Shown: in pieces, positions 1-9,027 of the stretch | Layout: each line of letters opens with the position of its first letter | How positions within the stretch are numbered: position 1 is the first letter of the stretch | Assembly (NCBI GenBank): GCA_020735665.1 | Contig: CP085928.1 | Location: 2,526,501 to 2,590,500, forward strand | Reading direction: 5' to 3' | DNA: 64,000 bases | DNA from: Lachnospiraceae bacterium GAM79 | GTDB taxonomy: Bacteria; Bacillota; Clostridia; Lachnospirales; Lachnospiraceae | Position numbers and translations under genes: made by a program | Notes under the pieces: model-generated | Database searches by the model: none | What the model saw: the letters and a program-made list of their open reading frames with translations, nothing else | What the model was told of the DNA's origin: nothing

Positions 1-2
1 AC

Positions 3-1070
3 TACTTCAACGGATTGTATGTAGCGAAGCTGGAACAGATCCAGTCTTTAAAAACAGAGCAGTTTGAATTGAAGATCAAAATTGATGAGCTTATGAAAAC
101 ACTGGAGGTCTATTCCTTTAAAAACAGTGCCGGACATAATGTTTTTTCTCCATTTTCTACAACGACTACAACGCAGGAGGAAAAAGCAGCACAGATTGAA
201 CAGGAATTAAAAGAACTAAATGCTTCTGATGCTGAACTTACGGCAAATATCCATAGCTTACAGGCTGATGCTGACGAGCTGAAAAGCAGGATCACTCTCC
301 TTCATACAGCGACCAGAAAACTGGATACTTTCTTGGACGAACTGGCAGATGAATTCACAAAAGAATCAACTGCACTTGAAGATGATGAATCTACCGAAGA
401 AAATCTTCCGGTTATCAATCATGGATTCAATATCTTACGTCTGAAGAAATACGATCAGGACAAATTGGTACAGACCCTACATACCGATATTCTGGATCAG
501 CTAGATCGAACCAGACATACTCTGGATTCCCTGTCATGGTTGATCAAATCCGATATCAACCGGGCAACAGTCACCCTTGATGAACTGATTGAAAGGACAA
601 TTTCCATGAAAGATTCTCTGAATGCTATCCTTTCAGGACTTACCGGGGACATCGATACGTCTGTACCGATTGAAACCTTGTTAAGGGATACCATTTTCCG
701 ATATAAAGACACTCACCCGGAATGTGTCATTGAATCTGACATTGACTGTCCGGACGCTTCGATCGAGATTCCGGAAATTATCACAATCAGTCTGATCCGT
801 ATACTGTGTGAATGTCTGGACAATGTATATAAGCATGCAAATGCAAATCGTATTGATATCAATATTCAGATTCTTAGCGATCAGATATCGGTACATATCA
901 ACGATAACGGCATCGGCATTGATAAGAATTACAGTCACACCTCTCCATGGAACAGTGGACTTCACCGCATTCAGGAGCTTATTTATCTGTTAAATGGACA
1001 ACTTAAGATAGATGGTGATATCATTAGTGGAACAGATATCCGTTTTTCTATCCCAATTGAAATAATGTAG
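3..1070 (+). CDS. Sensor histidine kinase, DegS-like, C-terminal part (5' end outside window)
   Basis: The reading frame is open to the left edge, so the gene is cut by the window; the first internal start-like codon is TTG at 15. The protein is a long charged coiled coil (about residues 1-110 from that TTG), a second helical region, then a GHKL-type ATPase domain. The N box is around residues 264-275 (CECLDNVYKHAN) and the G1 box is DNGIGID near 296-302. The final GLHRIQELIYLLNG segment resembles the G2 region of NarL/DegS-type kinases. No clear phospho-acceptor histidine motif can be assigned, so it may belong to the HisKA_3/DegS group. The partner regulator would lie upstream or elsewhere and is not visible. 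The sensory input is unknown. Confidence 0.75.
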   Translation, partial: YFNGLYVAKLEQIQSLKTEQFELKIKIDELMKTLEVYSFKNSAGHNVFSPFSTTTTTQEEKAAQIEQELKELNASDAELTANIHSLQADADELKSRITLLHTATRKLDTFLDELADEFTKESTALEDDESTEENLPVINHGFNILRLKKYDQDKLVQTLHTDILDQLDRTRHTLDSLSWLIKSDINRATVTLDELIERTISMKDSLNAILSGLTGDIDTSVPIETLLRDTIFRYKDTHPECVIESDIDCPDASIEIPEIITISLIRILCECLDNVYKHANANRIDINIQILSDQISVHINDNGIGIDKNYSHTSPWNSGLHRIQELIYLLNGQLKIDGDIISGTDIRFSIPIEIM

Positions 1071-1162
1071 ATTATGGGTTCTCCCCCTTAATTATGAAAT
1101 GAAAGAAAAATAAGGACATTTCCTTAATATATAAGAAAGAATTTGAAAGGACAACCTTAATT

Positions 1163-2854
1163 ATGAAAGAAAAAATCGTAAATCTGATTGCAGATCATGT
1201 AGAAGGCATGACTGCTGAAGAAATAGCAACCTTTATTGAGATACCACCAAAGCAGGAGCTTGGTGATTATGCATTTCCTTGCTTCAGACTTGCAAAGACT
1301 ATGCATAAAGCACCAAATCTGATTGCAGCCGATATCAAAGAAGCTATCGGTGATGTTGATTTTCTCGATAAGATTGATGTTCAGGGTGCATATCTAAACT
1401 TCTTCGTAAAGAAAGATATCTTTGTCCAGACTATGATCGAAGCTGCATTAAAGGACAACTTTGGTGGTTCAGACGAAGGTGCAGACAAGGTTATCTGTAT
1501 CGATTACTCCTCGCCAAACGTAGCAAAGAACTTCCACGTTGGACACCTCAGAACTACTATCATAGGTAATTCCCTCTATAAGATCTATTCCAAACTCGGC
1601 TATAAAGTAATCCGTATCAACCACTTAGGTGACTGGGGTACACAGTTTGGTAAGCTGATCGTTGCATATAAGAACTGGGGCACAAAGGAAGCAGTTGAGA
1701 AAGATGGCGTTGCCGAGCTTATGCGTCTCTATGTGAAGTTCCATGAAGAAGCAGACAAGAATCCGGAGCTTGTAGATGAAGCAAGAGCATGGTTCAGCAA
1801 GATGGAACATGGTGATGAAGAAGCACTTTCAATCTGGCAGTGGTTCAAGGACATCAGTCTTGTAGAATACAAACGTACCTATGATCTTCTGGGTATGGAT
1901 TTTGATTATTATCTCGGTGAAAGCTTCTATCGTGACAAATGCCAGGACGTTGTTGACCAGTTGACAAACGCGAACCTGTTAAAGGAAAGCGAGGGTGCTA
2001 TGATCGTAGATCTGTCCGACTATGATATGGCCCCATGTATCGTTACAAAGAAAGATGGAAGCTCCATCTATGCAACCCGTGATCTGGCTGCTATCTTCTA
2101 TCGTAAGAATACCTATCATTTCACAAAATGCTTATATGTAACCGGACAGGAACAGAAGCTGCATTTTGCACAGGTGTTCAAAGTAGTAGAGCTTCTCGGA
2201 AATGACTGGGCGAAGGATTCTCTGGTTCACATTCCGTATGGACTGGTAAGCTTAGAGGGTGCAAAGCTTTCAACCAGAAGCGGAAATATCATCTACGCAG
2301 AAGACATCCTGCATGATGCAATTAAAAAGAGTTTTGAAATCATCTCAGAAAAGAGTCCAAACCTTCCTGATAAAGAAGAAGTTGCCAAGATCGTCGGTGT
2401 TGGCTCTGTTCTTTTCAATGACCTTTATAACCAGCGTATCAAAGATGTATCCTTTAGCTGGGACAAAGTATTGAACTTTGATGGTGAGACCGGCCCTTAT
2501 GTTCAGTACACCCATGCAAGATGCTCCAGCGTTGTAAGACTTGCTGAGAATTTTGATCCTGCAAAGCCGGTTGATTATAGCACGATCTCTGAACCGGACG
2601 CTATGAATCTCTTAAAAGAAATCAACCGTTTTCCTAAGGTTGTATCGGATGCAGCAGAGAAATACGAACCATCTGTTGTTGCAAGATTTGCTGTAGATGT
2701 TGCTCAGGCATTTAACAAATTCTACAACTCTACACGTATCAACGTGCCGGAGGAAAATGTAAAGAATGCCCGTGTCATGCTCACATACCTTACAAAGAAA
2801 ACACTTCACGATGCATTAGATCTCCTTGGAATCAATGCACCGGAAGCTATGTAA
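1163..2854 (+). CDS. argS: Arginyl-tRNA synthetase
   Basis: Charges tRNA-Arg with arginine in the cytoplasm. This is a class I synthetase of 563 residues, the usual length. Residues 1-85 match the N-terminal Arg-tRNA-synthetase additional domain. The HIGH-type signature is HVGHL at 125-129, after SSPNVAKN, and the KMSKS-equivalent is KLSTRSG near 368-374. The C-terminal DALRD anticodon-binding domain covers roughly the last 120 residues. The start is supported by GAAAGGA about 12 bases upstream. The downstream acyltransferase-like gene begins 15 bases after the stop and may be co-transcribed, but no functional link is evident. Confidence 0.97.
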   Translation: MKEKIVNLIADHVEGMTAEEIATFIEIPPKQELGDYAFPCFRLAKTMHKAPNLIAADIKEAIGDVDFLDKIDVQGAYLNFFVKKDIFVQTMIEAALKDNFGGSDEGADKVICIDYSSPNVAKNFHVGHLRTTIIGNSLYKIYSKLGYKVIRINHLGDWGTQFGKLIVAYKNWGTKEAVEKDGVAELMRLYVKFHEEADKNPELVDEARAWFSKMEHGDEEALSIWQWFKDISLVEYKRTYDLLGMDFDYYLGESFYRDKCQDVVDQLTNANLLKESEGAMIVDLSDYDMAPCIVTKKDGSSIYATRDLAAIFYRKNTYHFTKCLYVTGQEQKLHFAQVFKVVELLGNDWAKDSLVHIPYGLVSLEGAKLSTRSGNIIYAEDILHDAIKKSFEIISEKSPNLPDKEEVAKIVGVGSVLFNDLYNQRIKDVSFSWDKVLNFDGETGPYVQYTHARCSSVVRLAENFDPAKPVDYSTISEPDAMNLLKEINRFPKVVSDAAEKYEPSVVARFAVDVAQAFNKFYNSTRINVPEENVKNARVMLTYLTKKTLHDALDLLGINAPEAM

Positions 2855-2869
2855 ATCAGGTGATCTTTC

Positions 2870-4153
2870 ATGTCTAAACGATTAAATAAGACAATTAAAT
2901 GGGATAAACTCGATAATACAGCCAATCTGTTTCCTGTCATTGTAAGTGAAAATGTAAGTAATGTTTACCGCATTTCCGTTACATTGACAGAAGACATCGA
3001 TGCAGAACTTCTGCAAAAGGCATTGGACAAGATTCTTCCATTTTTTGATGTGTTTAATCACAAACTAAAAAATGGTATTTTCTGGTATTACTTTGAAGCA
3101 AATAATCGGCCTGCTCCAAGGGTAATACCGGAAGATACATATCCTTGTCTGTATATCAATCCCTATACAAATAACGAATATCTGTTCCGTGTTACCTACT
3201 ATCAGAAGCGGATCAATCTGGAAGTATTTCATGTCCTAACAGACGGAAATGGTGCTCTTATTTTTCTGAAGGAATTGACTTACCAGTACCTCCGGTACAA
3301 ATACCCGGAACTTGCTGAAAAAGCAGGTAATACCTTAAATGCAGATTCCTCGTTGGATATCGAGGACAGCTATAAGAAGAACTATATACGACCTGCCAAA
3401 CGTTCCTATAAGACGGAAAAAGCAGTTATCTTAAAGGGGGAAAAGCTGCCATTTAATCATTTTGCTATCCTGCACGGCTACATCCCGGTTGCCGAGATCA
3501 AACAGGCGGCAGCAAAATATGGCGTAACCATCAACCAGTATCTGCTCGGTACATTTACTTGGGCAATCTACAAAGAATACCTGAAGGGTCAGCCTTCCAA
3601 GCGTCCGATCAGCACCGTCGTTCCTGTAAATCTTCGCCCATATTTTAATTCCAATACAACGAAGAACTTCTTTGCCGTTGTCTCCGCTTACTTCAAGCCG
3701 GAGAAGGATACTTATACATTTGAAGATGTTCTGCACATCATCGCAGATAGTCTGAAGGAACAAATCAATAAAGAAAATCTGGAGAAGCTGTTATCCTATA
3801 ACGTTTCCAATGAAGTAAATTTTATCATCCGTGCCGTTCCGCGTGTCTTTAAGAGCATCGCCATGCGCCGTATTTATAAAGCTTCATTAAAAGCAAATAC
3901 ATCAACGATCACAAACCTTGGAGTTGTATCCGTTGATGATATGTATAAGGAATATATCGACCGCTTCCATGTCGTTCTGTCAATGTCCAAAGGACAGTTC
4001 ATCAAAGGAAGTGTCATCAGTTATAAGGATACACTGGTCTTCACCTTCAGCTCTGCCATTCGTGAAACATTTATACAAAAAGAATTTTTCCGCCAGATGG
4101 TTCGAGACGGAATTCATGTATCGATAGAAAGTAACGGGGTGTATTATGAGTAA
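2870..4153 (+). CDS. Alcohol acetyltransferase / condensation-domain-like protein
   Basis: A 427-residue protein with the chloramphenicol-acetyltransferase/condensation-like fold. The catalytic-type motif HVLTDG lies at residues 121-126 (an HxxxDG signature) and PVNLRPYF occurs in the second half, as in AATase and condensation families. No signal peptide or membrane segment is seen, and no carrier protein or NRPS module is nearby, so it probably acts as a stand-alone acyltransferase; the substrate is unknown. Its stop overlaps the start of the following DUF6320 gene by 8 bases, so the two are translationally coupled. An alpha/beta hydrolase follows, suggesting an acyl-ester or lipid-modifying set. 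Family assignment is fairly firm; specificity is not. Confidence 0.75.
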   Translation: MSKRLNKTIKWDKLDNTANLFPVIVSENVSNVYRISVTLTEDIDAELLQKALDKILPFFDVFNHKLKNGIFWYYFEANNRPAPRVIPEDTYPCLYINPYTNNEYLFRVTYYQKRINLEVFHVLTDGNGALIFLKELTYQYLRYKYPELAEKAGNTLNADSSLDIEDSYKKNYIRPAKRSYKTEKAVILKGEKLPFNHFAILHGYIPVAEIKQAAAKYGVTINQYLLGTFTWAIYKEYLKGQPSKRPISTVVPVNLRPYFNSNTTKNFFAVVSAYFKPEKDTYTFEDVLHIIADSLKEQINKENLEKLLSYNVSNEVNFIIRAVPRVFKSIAMRRIYKASLKANTSTITNLGVVSVDDMYKEYIDRFHVVLSMSKGQFIKGSVISYKDTLVFTFSSAIRETFIQKEFFRQMVRDGIHVSIESNGVYYE

Positions 4154-4871
4154 ATGTAGACGTTGTAACATAGATGTTCTGGATCACTCCCTTTCATGTC
4201 CTTTATGTAACGGAGTTCTGGAATATGATCCGGTGAAAGATCCGGAAAGTGAAAAAGACTTTCTTGACCATAGTCAAGGAACCGGTGAGAAGTCAAAATC
4301 TGTTATGTATCCGGATATTACGCCCGCAATGCGTCGTATGCGGTTTGTTATTAAACTGACAATATTTTGCAGTATTGTTGTAGAAGGTGTCCTTATTCTG
4401 ATCAATTACCTGACATATTCAAAGGTAAAATGGTCAGCCCTGTGCGGAATCGGACTTGCATATGCCTGTTTTTCACTGATCTATTCATTTAGGCACAATA
4501 AGAGTCATCGAAAGAAAATGCTGGTACAGGCAATTTTCATCATGCCCGTTCTTGTATTGGTTGATTATATACTTGGATATACCGGATGGTCAATCGACTT
4601 TGCAATACCTTGTGTTATTGCAATGCTAGACATTGCAATTCTTGTTTTGATGATTATTAATACTGAAAATTGGCAATCCTATATTTTATTACAGGTATAT
4701 ATCATTATTATTTGTGTGATCCTGACAATACTTATGCTTACCGGAAAGTTCTTTAAACATGATTTCTTTATGATCATTGCAGATGTTATGAGTGCTCTGT
4801 TGCTCGGTGGTACACTGGTATTCGGAGATCGACCTGCAACAACAGAACTAAAACGTAGATTTCATGTATAA
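4146..4871 (+). CDS. DUF6320-type zinc-ribbon membrane protein
   Basis: A 241-residue protein that starts with a small zinc ribbon (Cys4, Cys7, Cys18, Cys21 in CxxC pairs). A hydrophilic linker follows, then about five or six hydrophobic segments from residue 65 to 235. The arrangement matches DUF6320, a family I recall beside AATase-like proteins and alpha/beta hydrolases in Clostridia. It overlaps the upstream acyltransferase gene, so the pair is probably made in fixed proportion. It could be the membrane anchor or partner of that enzyme; that role is inference. Confidence 0.7.
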   Translation: MSKCRRCNIDVLDHSLSCPLCNGVLEYDPVKDPESEKDFLDHSQGTGEKSKSVMYPDITPAMRRMRFVIKLTIFCSIVVEGVLILINYLTYSKVKWSALCGIGLAYACFSLIYSFRHNKSHRKKMLVQAIFIMPVLVLVDYILGYTGWSIDFAIPCVIAMLDIAILVLMIINTENWQSYILLQVYIIIICVILTILMLTGKFFKHDFFMIIADVMSALLLGGTLVFGDRPATTELKRRFHV

Positions 4872-4972
4872 AATTATATTTCATATATAGAATTATATTT
4901 CAAGCATAGGATATTATTTTATAAATGACATCACAGGTAATAACCTACAAATACAAATTATCTTATAGTAAA

Positions 4973-5008
4973 AGCAGTGCCAGCAATTATTTTTCGTTGT
5001 GCACTGCT
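4973..5008 (+). terminator. Stem-loop between DUF6320 gene and hydrolase gene
   Basis: AGCAGTGC (4973-4980) pairs with GCACTGCT (5001-5008), extended inward by a few pairs. There is no clear T-tract after it, so it is a weak terminator or an RNA-stabilising hairpin. The AT-rich stretch before it contains a short direct repeat of AATTATATTTCA. Confidence 0.35.
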
Positions 5009-5045
5009 TACTATTAACTAAATTTAGAAAGAGAGATTTTATTAA

Positions 5046-6002
5046 ATGGCACTTTTAGATAAATTAACCTCCGGTTCTTCCTCATCTCCTGATAATTCCG
5101 GAATGAGCAAACAAGCAAAACTTGTATGTGAACTGGTCGCAGATTTCAATAGTAACAACCTTCTTACACAGATTAGAAATAACAATCGTTCCAAAAGCGA
5201 CATTGATAAAACATATAAATATCCGGATCATTTTACCAGCGAATTAATAGAAACAAAGAATTTCAAAATGGAAATGTTAAAATGGAAAAATTCCCATAAT
5301 CCATATGTCATCCTTCAATTTCATGGTGGCGGATATGTCGGAGCTTTTAAGACACAGTATCGTATGTTTGCCGGTTTATATTCAGAGCTTGGGAAAGGCG
5401 CATCTGTTCTTTCCATTGATTATCGTGTTGCCCCGGAGAATCCATATCCAGCAGCTTTAAACGATGCCTTATATTCATATGACTGGCTGTTAACCCATGG
5501 CTACTCTGAAAACCATATCATTCTGGCCGGTGATTCTGCCGGTGGCGGATTAGCTATGGCATTATGCCATTATCTTGCAGATCGAGATCGTATTCTTCCT
5601 GCCGGAATCGTAGCTATGTCTCCATGGACAGACCTGACAGCAAGTGGTCCATCCTATACAGAGAATTTTGAGATTGATCCACTTTTTGGAAATACAAATG
5701 AAAGCTTAATCTACAACAGTGTTTATCCGGGAGCTCATGACTCAAGTGATCCTTATATCTCCCCATTGTTTGGTGATTTTACCGGTTTTCCTCCGATGCT
5801 GATTCAGGTTGGATCTAATGAGATGCTTTTATCTGATTCTGTTCTTGTTGCTGAAAAAGCAAAAGCCCAGGGTGTAAAAGTTCGTTTATCCATATATGAG
5901 AATATGTTCCATGTTTTTCAAATGGGTATGACCCTTATGCCGGAATCCAAAAAAGCCTGGGTGGAGGTTTCTAAATTCTTAGAGCAATTAATGATATTCT
6001 AA
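5046..6002 (+). CDS. Alpha/beta hydrolase, hormone-sensitive-lipase (HSL) type esterase
   Basis: A 318-residue serine esterase of the HSL/acetyl-esterase family. The oxyanion motif HGGG is at residues 93-96 and the nucleophile elbow GDSAG has Ser164. The likely acid is Asp264 (LLSDS) and the catalytic histidine is His289 (MFHVFQMG). The segment VAPENPYPAALND is also typical. No signal peptide is visible, so it is probably cytoplasmic or membrane-peripheral. RBS GAAAGAGAG precedes the ATG. It follows the AATase-like and DUF6320 genes and may remove an acyl group that the first gene adds; substrate unknown. Confidence 0.88.
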   Translation: MALLDKLTSGSSSSPDNSGMSKQAKLVCELVADFNSNNLLTQIRNNNRSKSDIDKTYKYPDHFTSELIETKNFKMEMLKWKNSHNPYVILQFHGGGYVGAFKTQYRMFAGLYSELGKGASVLSIDYRVAPENPYPAALNDALYSYDWLLTHGYSENHIILAGDSAGGGLAMALCHYLADRDRILPAGIVAMSPWTDLTASGPSYTENFEIDPLFGNTNESLIYNSVYPGAHDSSDPYISPLFGDFTGFPPMLIQVGSNEMLLSDSVLVAEKAKAQGVKVRLSIYENMFHVFQMGMTLMPESKKAWVEVSKFLEQLMIF

Positions 6003-6067
6003 CAGATATATGGAATAAACGGATAGGATACTCTTACACATAAAAATTTAGTAAGTAAACAAACATA

Positions 6068-6106
6068 AGATAGGATTGTCTTACTATAAAGAAGCAATCC
6101 TATTTT
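6068..6106 (+). terminator. Rho-independent terminator after hydrolase gene
   Basis: ATAGGATTG (6070-6078) pairs with CAATCCTAT (6095-6103), followed by TTTTA. It ends directly before the first parS site. Confidence 0.65.
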
Positions 6107-6107
6107 A

Positions 6108-6123
6108 TGTTTCACGTGAAACA
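6108..6123. promoter_or_regulatory. parS: parS site 1
   Basis: The perfect 16-base palindrome TGTTTCACGTGAAACA, the consensus loading site of chromosomal ParB/Spo0J proteins. Three more copies lie nearby and parA/parB follow. Confidence 0.97.
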
Positions 6124-6146
6124 CAGACATATTTTTTATTATTATA

Positions 6147-6162
6147 TGTTTCACGTGAAACA
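6147..6162. promoter_or_regulatory. parS: parS site 2
   Basis: Perfect TGTTTCACGTGAAACA palindrome, 39 bases after the first site. Confidence 0.97.
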
Positions 6163-6186
6163 CAATCATACTTGTTTATCATTACT

Positions 6187-6202
6187 TGTTTCACGTGAAA
6201 CA
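6187..6202. promoter_or_regulatory. parS: parS site 3
   Basis: Perfect TGTTTCACGTGAAACA palindrome, 40 bases after site 2. The three sites are regularly spaced at nearly four helical turns, so ParB dimers would load on the same face of the DNA. Confidence 0.97.
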
Positions 6203-6285
6203 CAGCGAGGAATTCATCTCACGAGAACATCTTTTTTAATTTTTTCTACATTTTTCAAAATAATAGTAGATATTTCTACATATTA

Positions 6286-6500
6286 GTGTTATAATAAATC
6301 CATCGAAACGCAGTCTATACGTTTTGATAAGATTGATGTGACTACACATAATATAGCAAAATTTAATCCCCCCCTTTTTTTAAATTGCTCTTTCCGGAGC
6401 CCGCTATATCATGTTACGTCACATCTTTCCTTTTATATAGACATTTTCTTGTACCCGTTCTGCTAATTTATTTTTTAATTAGTGTGACGGGATTTTATAA
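6286..6500 (+). ncRNA. Candidate structured non-coding RNA between parS sites
   Basis: No coding potential is visible here. A TATAAT hexamer at 6290-6295 (weak -35) precedes nested complementary segments. CGAAACG (6304-6310) pairs with CGTTTTG (6320-6326). GATGTGAC (6335-6342) pairs with GTCACATC (6418-6425). ATATAGC near 6350 pairs with GCTATAT near 6402. GCTC/GAGC form a small inner hairpin. A second stem-loop, 6454-6491, may end the transcript. The centre carries seven C followed by seven T. It could be a small RNA, a leader of parA, or DNA-level structure; no known Rfam family was recognised. Confidence 0.4.
6454..6491 (+). terminator. Stem-loop, possible terminator of the structured region
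   Basis: CCCGTTCTGCTAATT (6454-6468) and AATTAGTGTGACGGG (6477-6491) pair with several G-T or mismatched positions around a T-rich loop. An AT-rich, T-containing stretch follows. Weak support. Confidence 0.35.
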
Positions 6501-6598
6501 TATATAGAGATTTTTTCATTTCAATAATTCTATTATAGTGATATAATGGACAAGGAAAAAATAATACAACAAAGCAAAAAATAAATTTGTAAATAAAA

Positions 6599-6614
6599 TG
6601 TTTCACGTGAAACA
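6599..6614. promoter_or_regulatory. parS: parS site 4, in the parA leader
   Basis: Perfect TGTTTCACGTGAAACA palindrome 36 bases before the parA start codon. Its position inside the probable parA promoter/leader suggests ParB could also influence parAB transcription; that is inference. Confidence 0.96.
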
Positions 6615-6650
6615 TCTGTTATTAGACTTTAAGAAGGAGATTATCAACAA

Positions 6651-7430
6651 GTGGGAAGAATAATCGCAATTGCCAACCAGAAAGGTGGCGTAGGAAAAAC
6701 TACAACTGCAATTAATCTTGCAGCCTGCCTTGCAAAAAAGGGAAAGAAGGTATTAGCTGTAGATATGGATCCACAGGGTAATATGACAAGTGGTCTCGGT
6801 ATCGATAAGAATGCACTTGAATACAGTGTATATGATATGCTAAATGGCGATTGTAACCTTGGCGAATGTATGATTATTGATGCCTATCCCGATATCAAAG
6901 GTTTGAATCTATTACCTGCAAGTCGAGAACTCGCAGGTGCTGAAGTAGAATTTGTTACGGTAGAAGACCCACAATATGTCCTTAAAAATCATCTTAAAAG
7001 TGTAAGGCGAAAATTTGATTACATCATTATAGATTGTCCACCTGCTCTCGGAATGTTAACTGTCAATGCCTTAACTGCAGCCAACACAGTATTAGTTCCT
7101 ATTCAGTGTGAATTTTTTGCTCTGGATGGATTATCACAGTTAATCTATACAGTAAATTTGATTCGAAAACAGCTTAACCGTTTACTAACGATTGAAGGAA
7201 TCGTATTCACTATGTATGATTCACGAACAAATCTTTCTATGCAGGTTGTAGAAAATGTAAAAGAAAATCTGAATCAGCATATCTATAACACTATGATTCC
7301 CAGAAATGTACGTCTGGCAGAAGCACCAAGTTATGGAATGCCTATAATTGAATATGACCCAAAATCTGCTGGAGCTGAACACTATATGATGCTTGCAGAT
7401 GAAGTAATCGAAAATGATTATTATAAATAA
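6651..7430 (+). CDS. parA: Chromosome-partitioning ATPase ParA/Soj
   Basis: A 259-residue deviant-Walker ATPase that binds DNA non-specifically when ATP-bound and works with ParB on parS to position origins; in Firmicutes the homologue Soj also regulates DnaA. The deviant Walker A is KGGVGKTT (residues 11-18), with VDMDPQGN and a Walker B region [10 protein letters not shown] following. There is no N-terminal HTH, as expected for a chromosomal Soj-type protein. The start is GTG at 6651, preceded by AAGAAGGAGA. parB starts 17 bases after the stop, so the pair is an operon. Confidence 0.97.
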   Translation: MGRIIAIANQKGGVGKTTTAINLAACLAKKGKKVLAVDMDPQGNMTSGLGIDKNALEYSVYDMLNGDCNLGECMIIDAYPDIKGLNLLPASRELAGAEVEFVTVEDPQYVLKNHLKSVRRKFDYIIIDCPPALGMLTVNALTAANTVLVPIQCEFFALDGLSQLIYTVNLIRKQLNRLLTIEGIVFTMYDSRTNLSMQVVENVKENLNQHIYNTMIPRNVRLAEAPSYGMPIIEYDPKSAGAEHYMMLADEVIENDYYK

Positions 7431-7447
7431 AATACAGGAGGAAAATC

Positions 7448-8386
7448 ATGCCCACAAAAAAAGGTTTGGGAAGAGGTCTGAATCAACTGATTCCCACAGG
7501 CGATGAAGCAAGAACGAAATCCAAATCTACTCCTGGCGAAACAACAAAAACCATTACAAAAGAAGTTGTAAAGGAAGTTGTAAAAGAAGTAGAACAAAAA
7601 GTTAAGATAACACAGATTGAGCCAAATAAATCTCAGCCCAGAAAGCAATTCGATGAAGATGCATTACAGGAACTTGCAGATTCTATCAAACAGTATGGTG
7701 TATTAGAACCCCTTATTGTTACAAAAAAAGGCAAATTTTATGAGATTATTGCCGGTGAACGCAGATGGCGCGCAGCCAGACTTGCCGGTGTAAAAGAAGT
7801 TCCTGTCGTCATTCGGGAATATACAGATCGTGAAATTATGGAGATTTCTCTCATTGAAAATATTCAACGTGAAGATCTGAACCCAATTGAAGAAGCTCTG
7901 GCATATGAAAGCCTGATTAATGAATATAGTCTGACTCAGGAAGAAGTTGCTGAAAAGGTGTCCAAGAACAGATCAACTATCGCAAATTCTCTTCGTCTCT
8001 TAAAATTATGCGACGAAGTACGTCAGATGATTATTGAAGATAAACTAACAACCGGTCATGCTCGTGCACTAATTCCGATTGAAGACGCTGAATTACAGAC
8101 AGAAGCGGCCAATTTTATCTTTGATAATAAACTTAGTGTTCGCGACACAGAGATTTATATTAAAAAGCTTTTAAGTATTCCGAAAGAGTCGAAAGAAAAT
8201 ATTGTAGCCACAAACGATTTATCTATCTTCTATAATGATATTGAAAGTCGTTTAAAAGATATTTTGGGTGCAAAGATAGCTATAAAATCAAAGAACAATG
8301 AAAAAGGAAAAATTGAAATAAATTACTATTCTCAGGATGAATTGGAAAGAATAACAGAGATGTTATATTCCATCAACAGAGAATAA
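7448..8386 (+). CDS. parB: ParB/Spo0J, parS-binding CTPase
   Basis: A 312-residue clamp-forming protein that loads at parS, spreads using CTP and recruits SMC and ParA. It has a short basic N-terminus and a Lys/Glu/Val-rich linker (about 38-52). The CTP-binding ParB/Srx domain includes GERRWRAA (103-110) and ENIQREDLNPIEEA (137-150). A helix-turn-helix at about 160-186 reads parS, and the C-terminal dimerisation region ends near residue 310. RBS is ACAGGAGGAAA. The perfect parS sites upstream are its expected targets. Confidence 0.97.
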   Translation: MPTKKGLGRGLNQLIPTGDEARTKSKSTPGETTKTITKEVVKEVVKEVEQKVKITQIEPNKSQPRKQFDEDALQELADSIKQYGVLEPLIVTKKGKFYEIIAGERRWRAARLAGVKEVPVVIREYTDREIMEISLIENIQREDLNPIEEALAYESLINEYSLTQEEVAEKVSKNRSTIANSLRLLKLCDEVRQMIIEDKLTTGHARALIPIEDAELQTEAANFIFDNKLSVRDTEIYIKKLLSIPKESKENIVATNDLSIFYNDIESRLKDILGAKIAIKSKNNEKGKIEINYYSQDELERITEMLYSINRE

Positions 8387-8406
8387 ACGGAAAGGAACTA
8401 TATCAG

Positions 8407-8937
8407 ATGAACAATACATTACTTGATAAGATTGGTCTGGATCCTGCTATCCTTTTCATCATTTTATTCATTTTAATCATCGCCCAGTTTATATTTATAT
8501 TCTATATACTGGCAAATATACGAAAAAGAAATAAAGATATCAAACGTCTTCTAAACGGGAAAACAGCAGGCGATATGGAAGACATTATTCTTGATCGTTT
8601 TGCTGAAATGGACGCTGTTAAAAATAATTCCAAACGTCTTACAAAGGAACATAAAGAGATACAGGAAACTCTTGCCTCCTGCATAAGTAAGATTGGTCTT
8701 GTAAAATACGATGCCTTTGAAGGAATGGGTGGAAGTCTCAGCTTTGCTATTGCATTTATGGATAGCAATAACAATGGTATTGTTCTAAACTGTATGCATT
8801 CCAGAGAAGGATGTTTTGCATATGCTAAAGAATTGATTCGAGGAGAATCTTATGTTGCTCTCTCCGATGAAGAGAAAGAAGCAATTGAACGTGCAAAAAC
8901 TCTGGATGAAGAAATTGAAGATATTATAGAACAATAA
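8407..8937 (+). CDS. DUF4446 membrane-anchored coiled-coil protein
   Basis: A 176-residue protein with one N-terminal membrane helix (about residues 13-36) followed by a coiled-coil linker. A globular DUF4446 domain contains YDAFEGMGGSLSFAIAFMD and NGIVLNCMHSREGCFAYAKE. The family is commonly the third gene after parA-parB in Clostridia, and here it starts 20 bases after parB. Function unknown; a link to origin positioning at the membrane is only a contextual guess. Confidence 0.85.
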   Translation: MNNTLLDKIGLDPAILFIILFILIIAQFIFIFYILANIRKRNKDIKRLLNGKTAGDMEDIILDRFAEMDAVKNNSKRLTKEHKEIQETLASCISKIGLVKYDAFEGMGGSLSFAIAFMDSNNNGIVLNCMHSREGCFAYAKELIRGESYVALSDEEKEAIERAKTLDEEIEDIIEQ

Positions 8938-9027
8938 TAATTTTCAGAACAATAATGACTTTAGTCAAAAAAATATAAAAACATATGGATATACAATATT
9001 CATATAAACTAGGAGGAATATCAAAAA

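Noticed and set aside
1086-1177. Imperfect duplication of the argS start region (CCTTAATTATGAAA twice)
   Set aside because: Short and AT-rich; the first copy has no usable frame, so it is probably chance or a minor local duplication.
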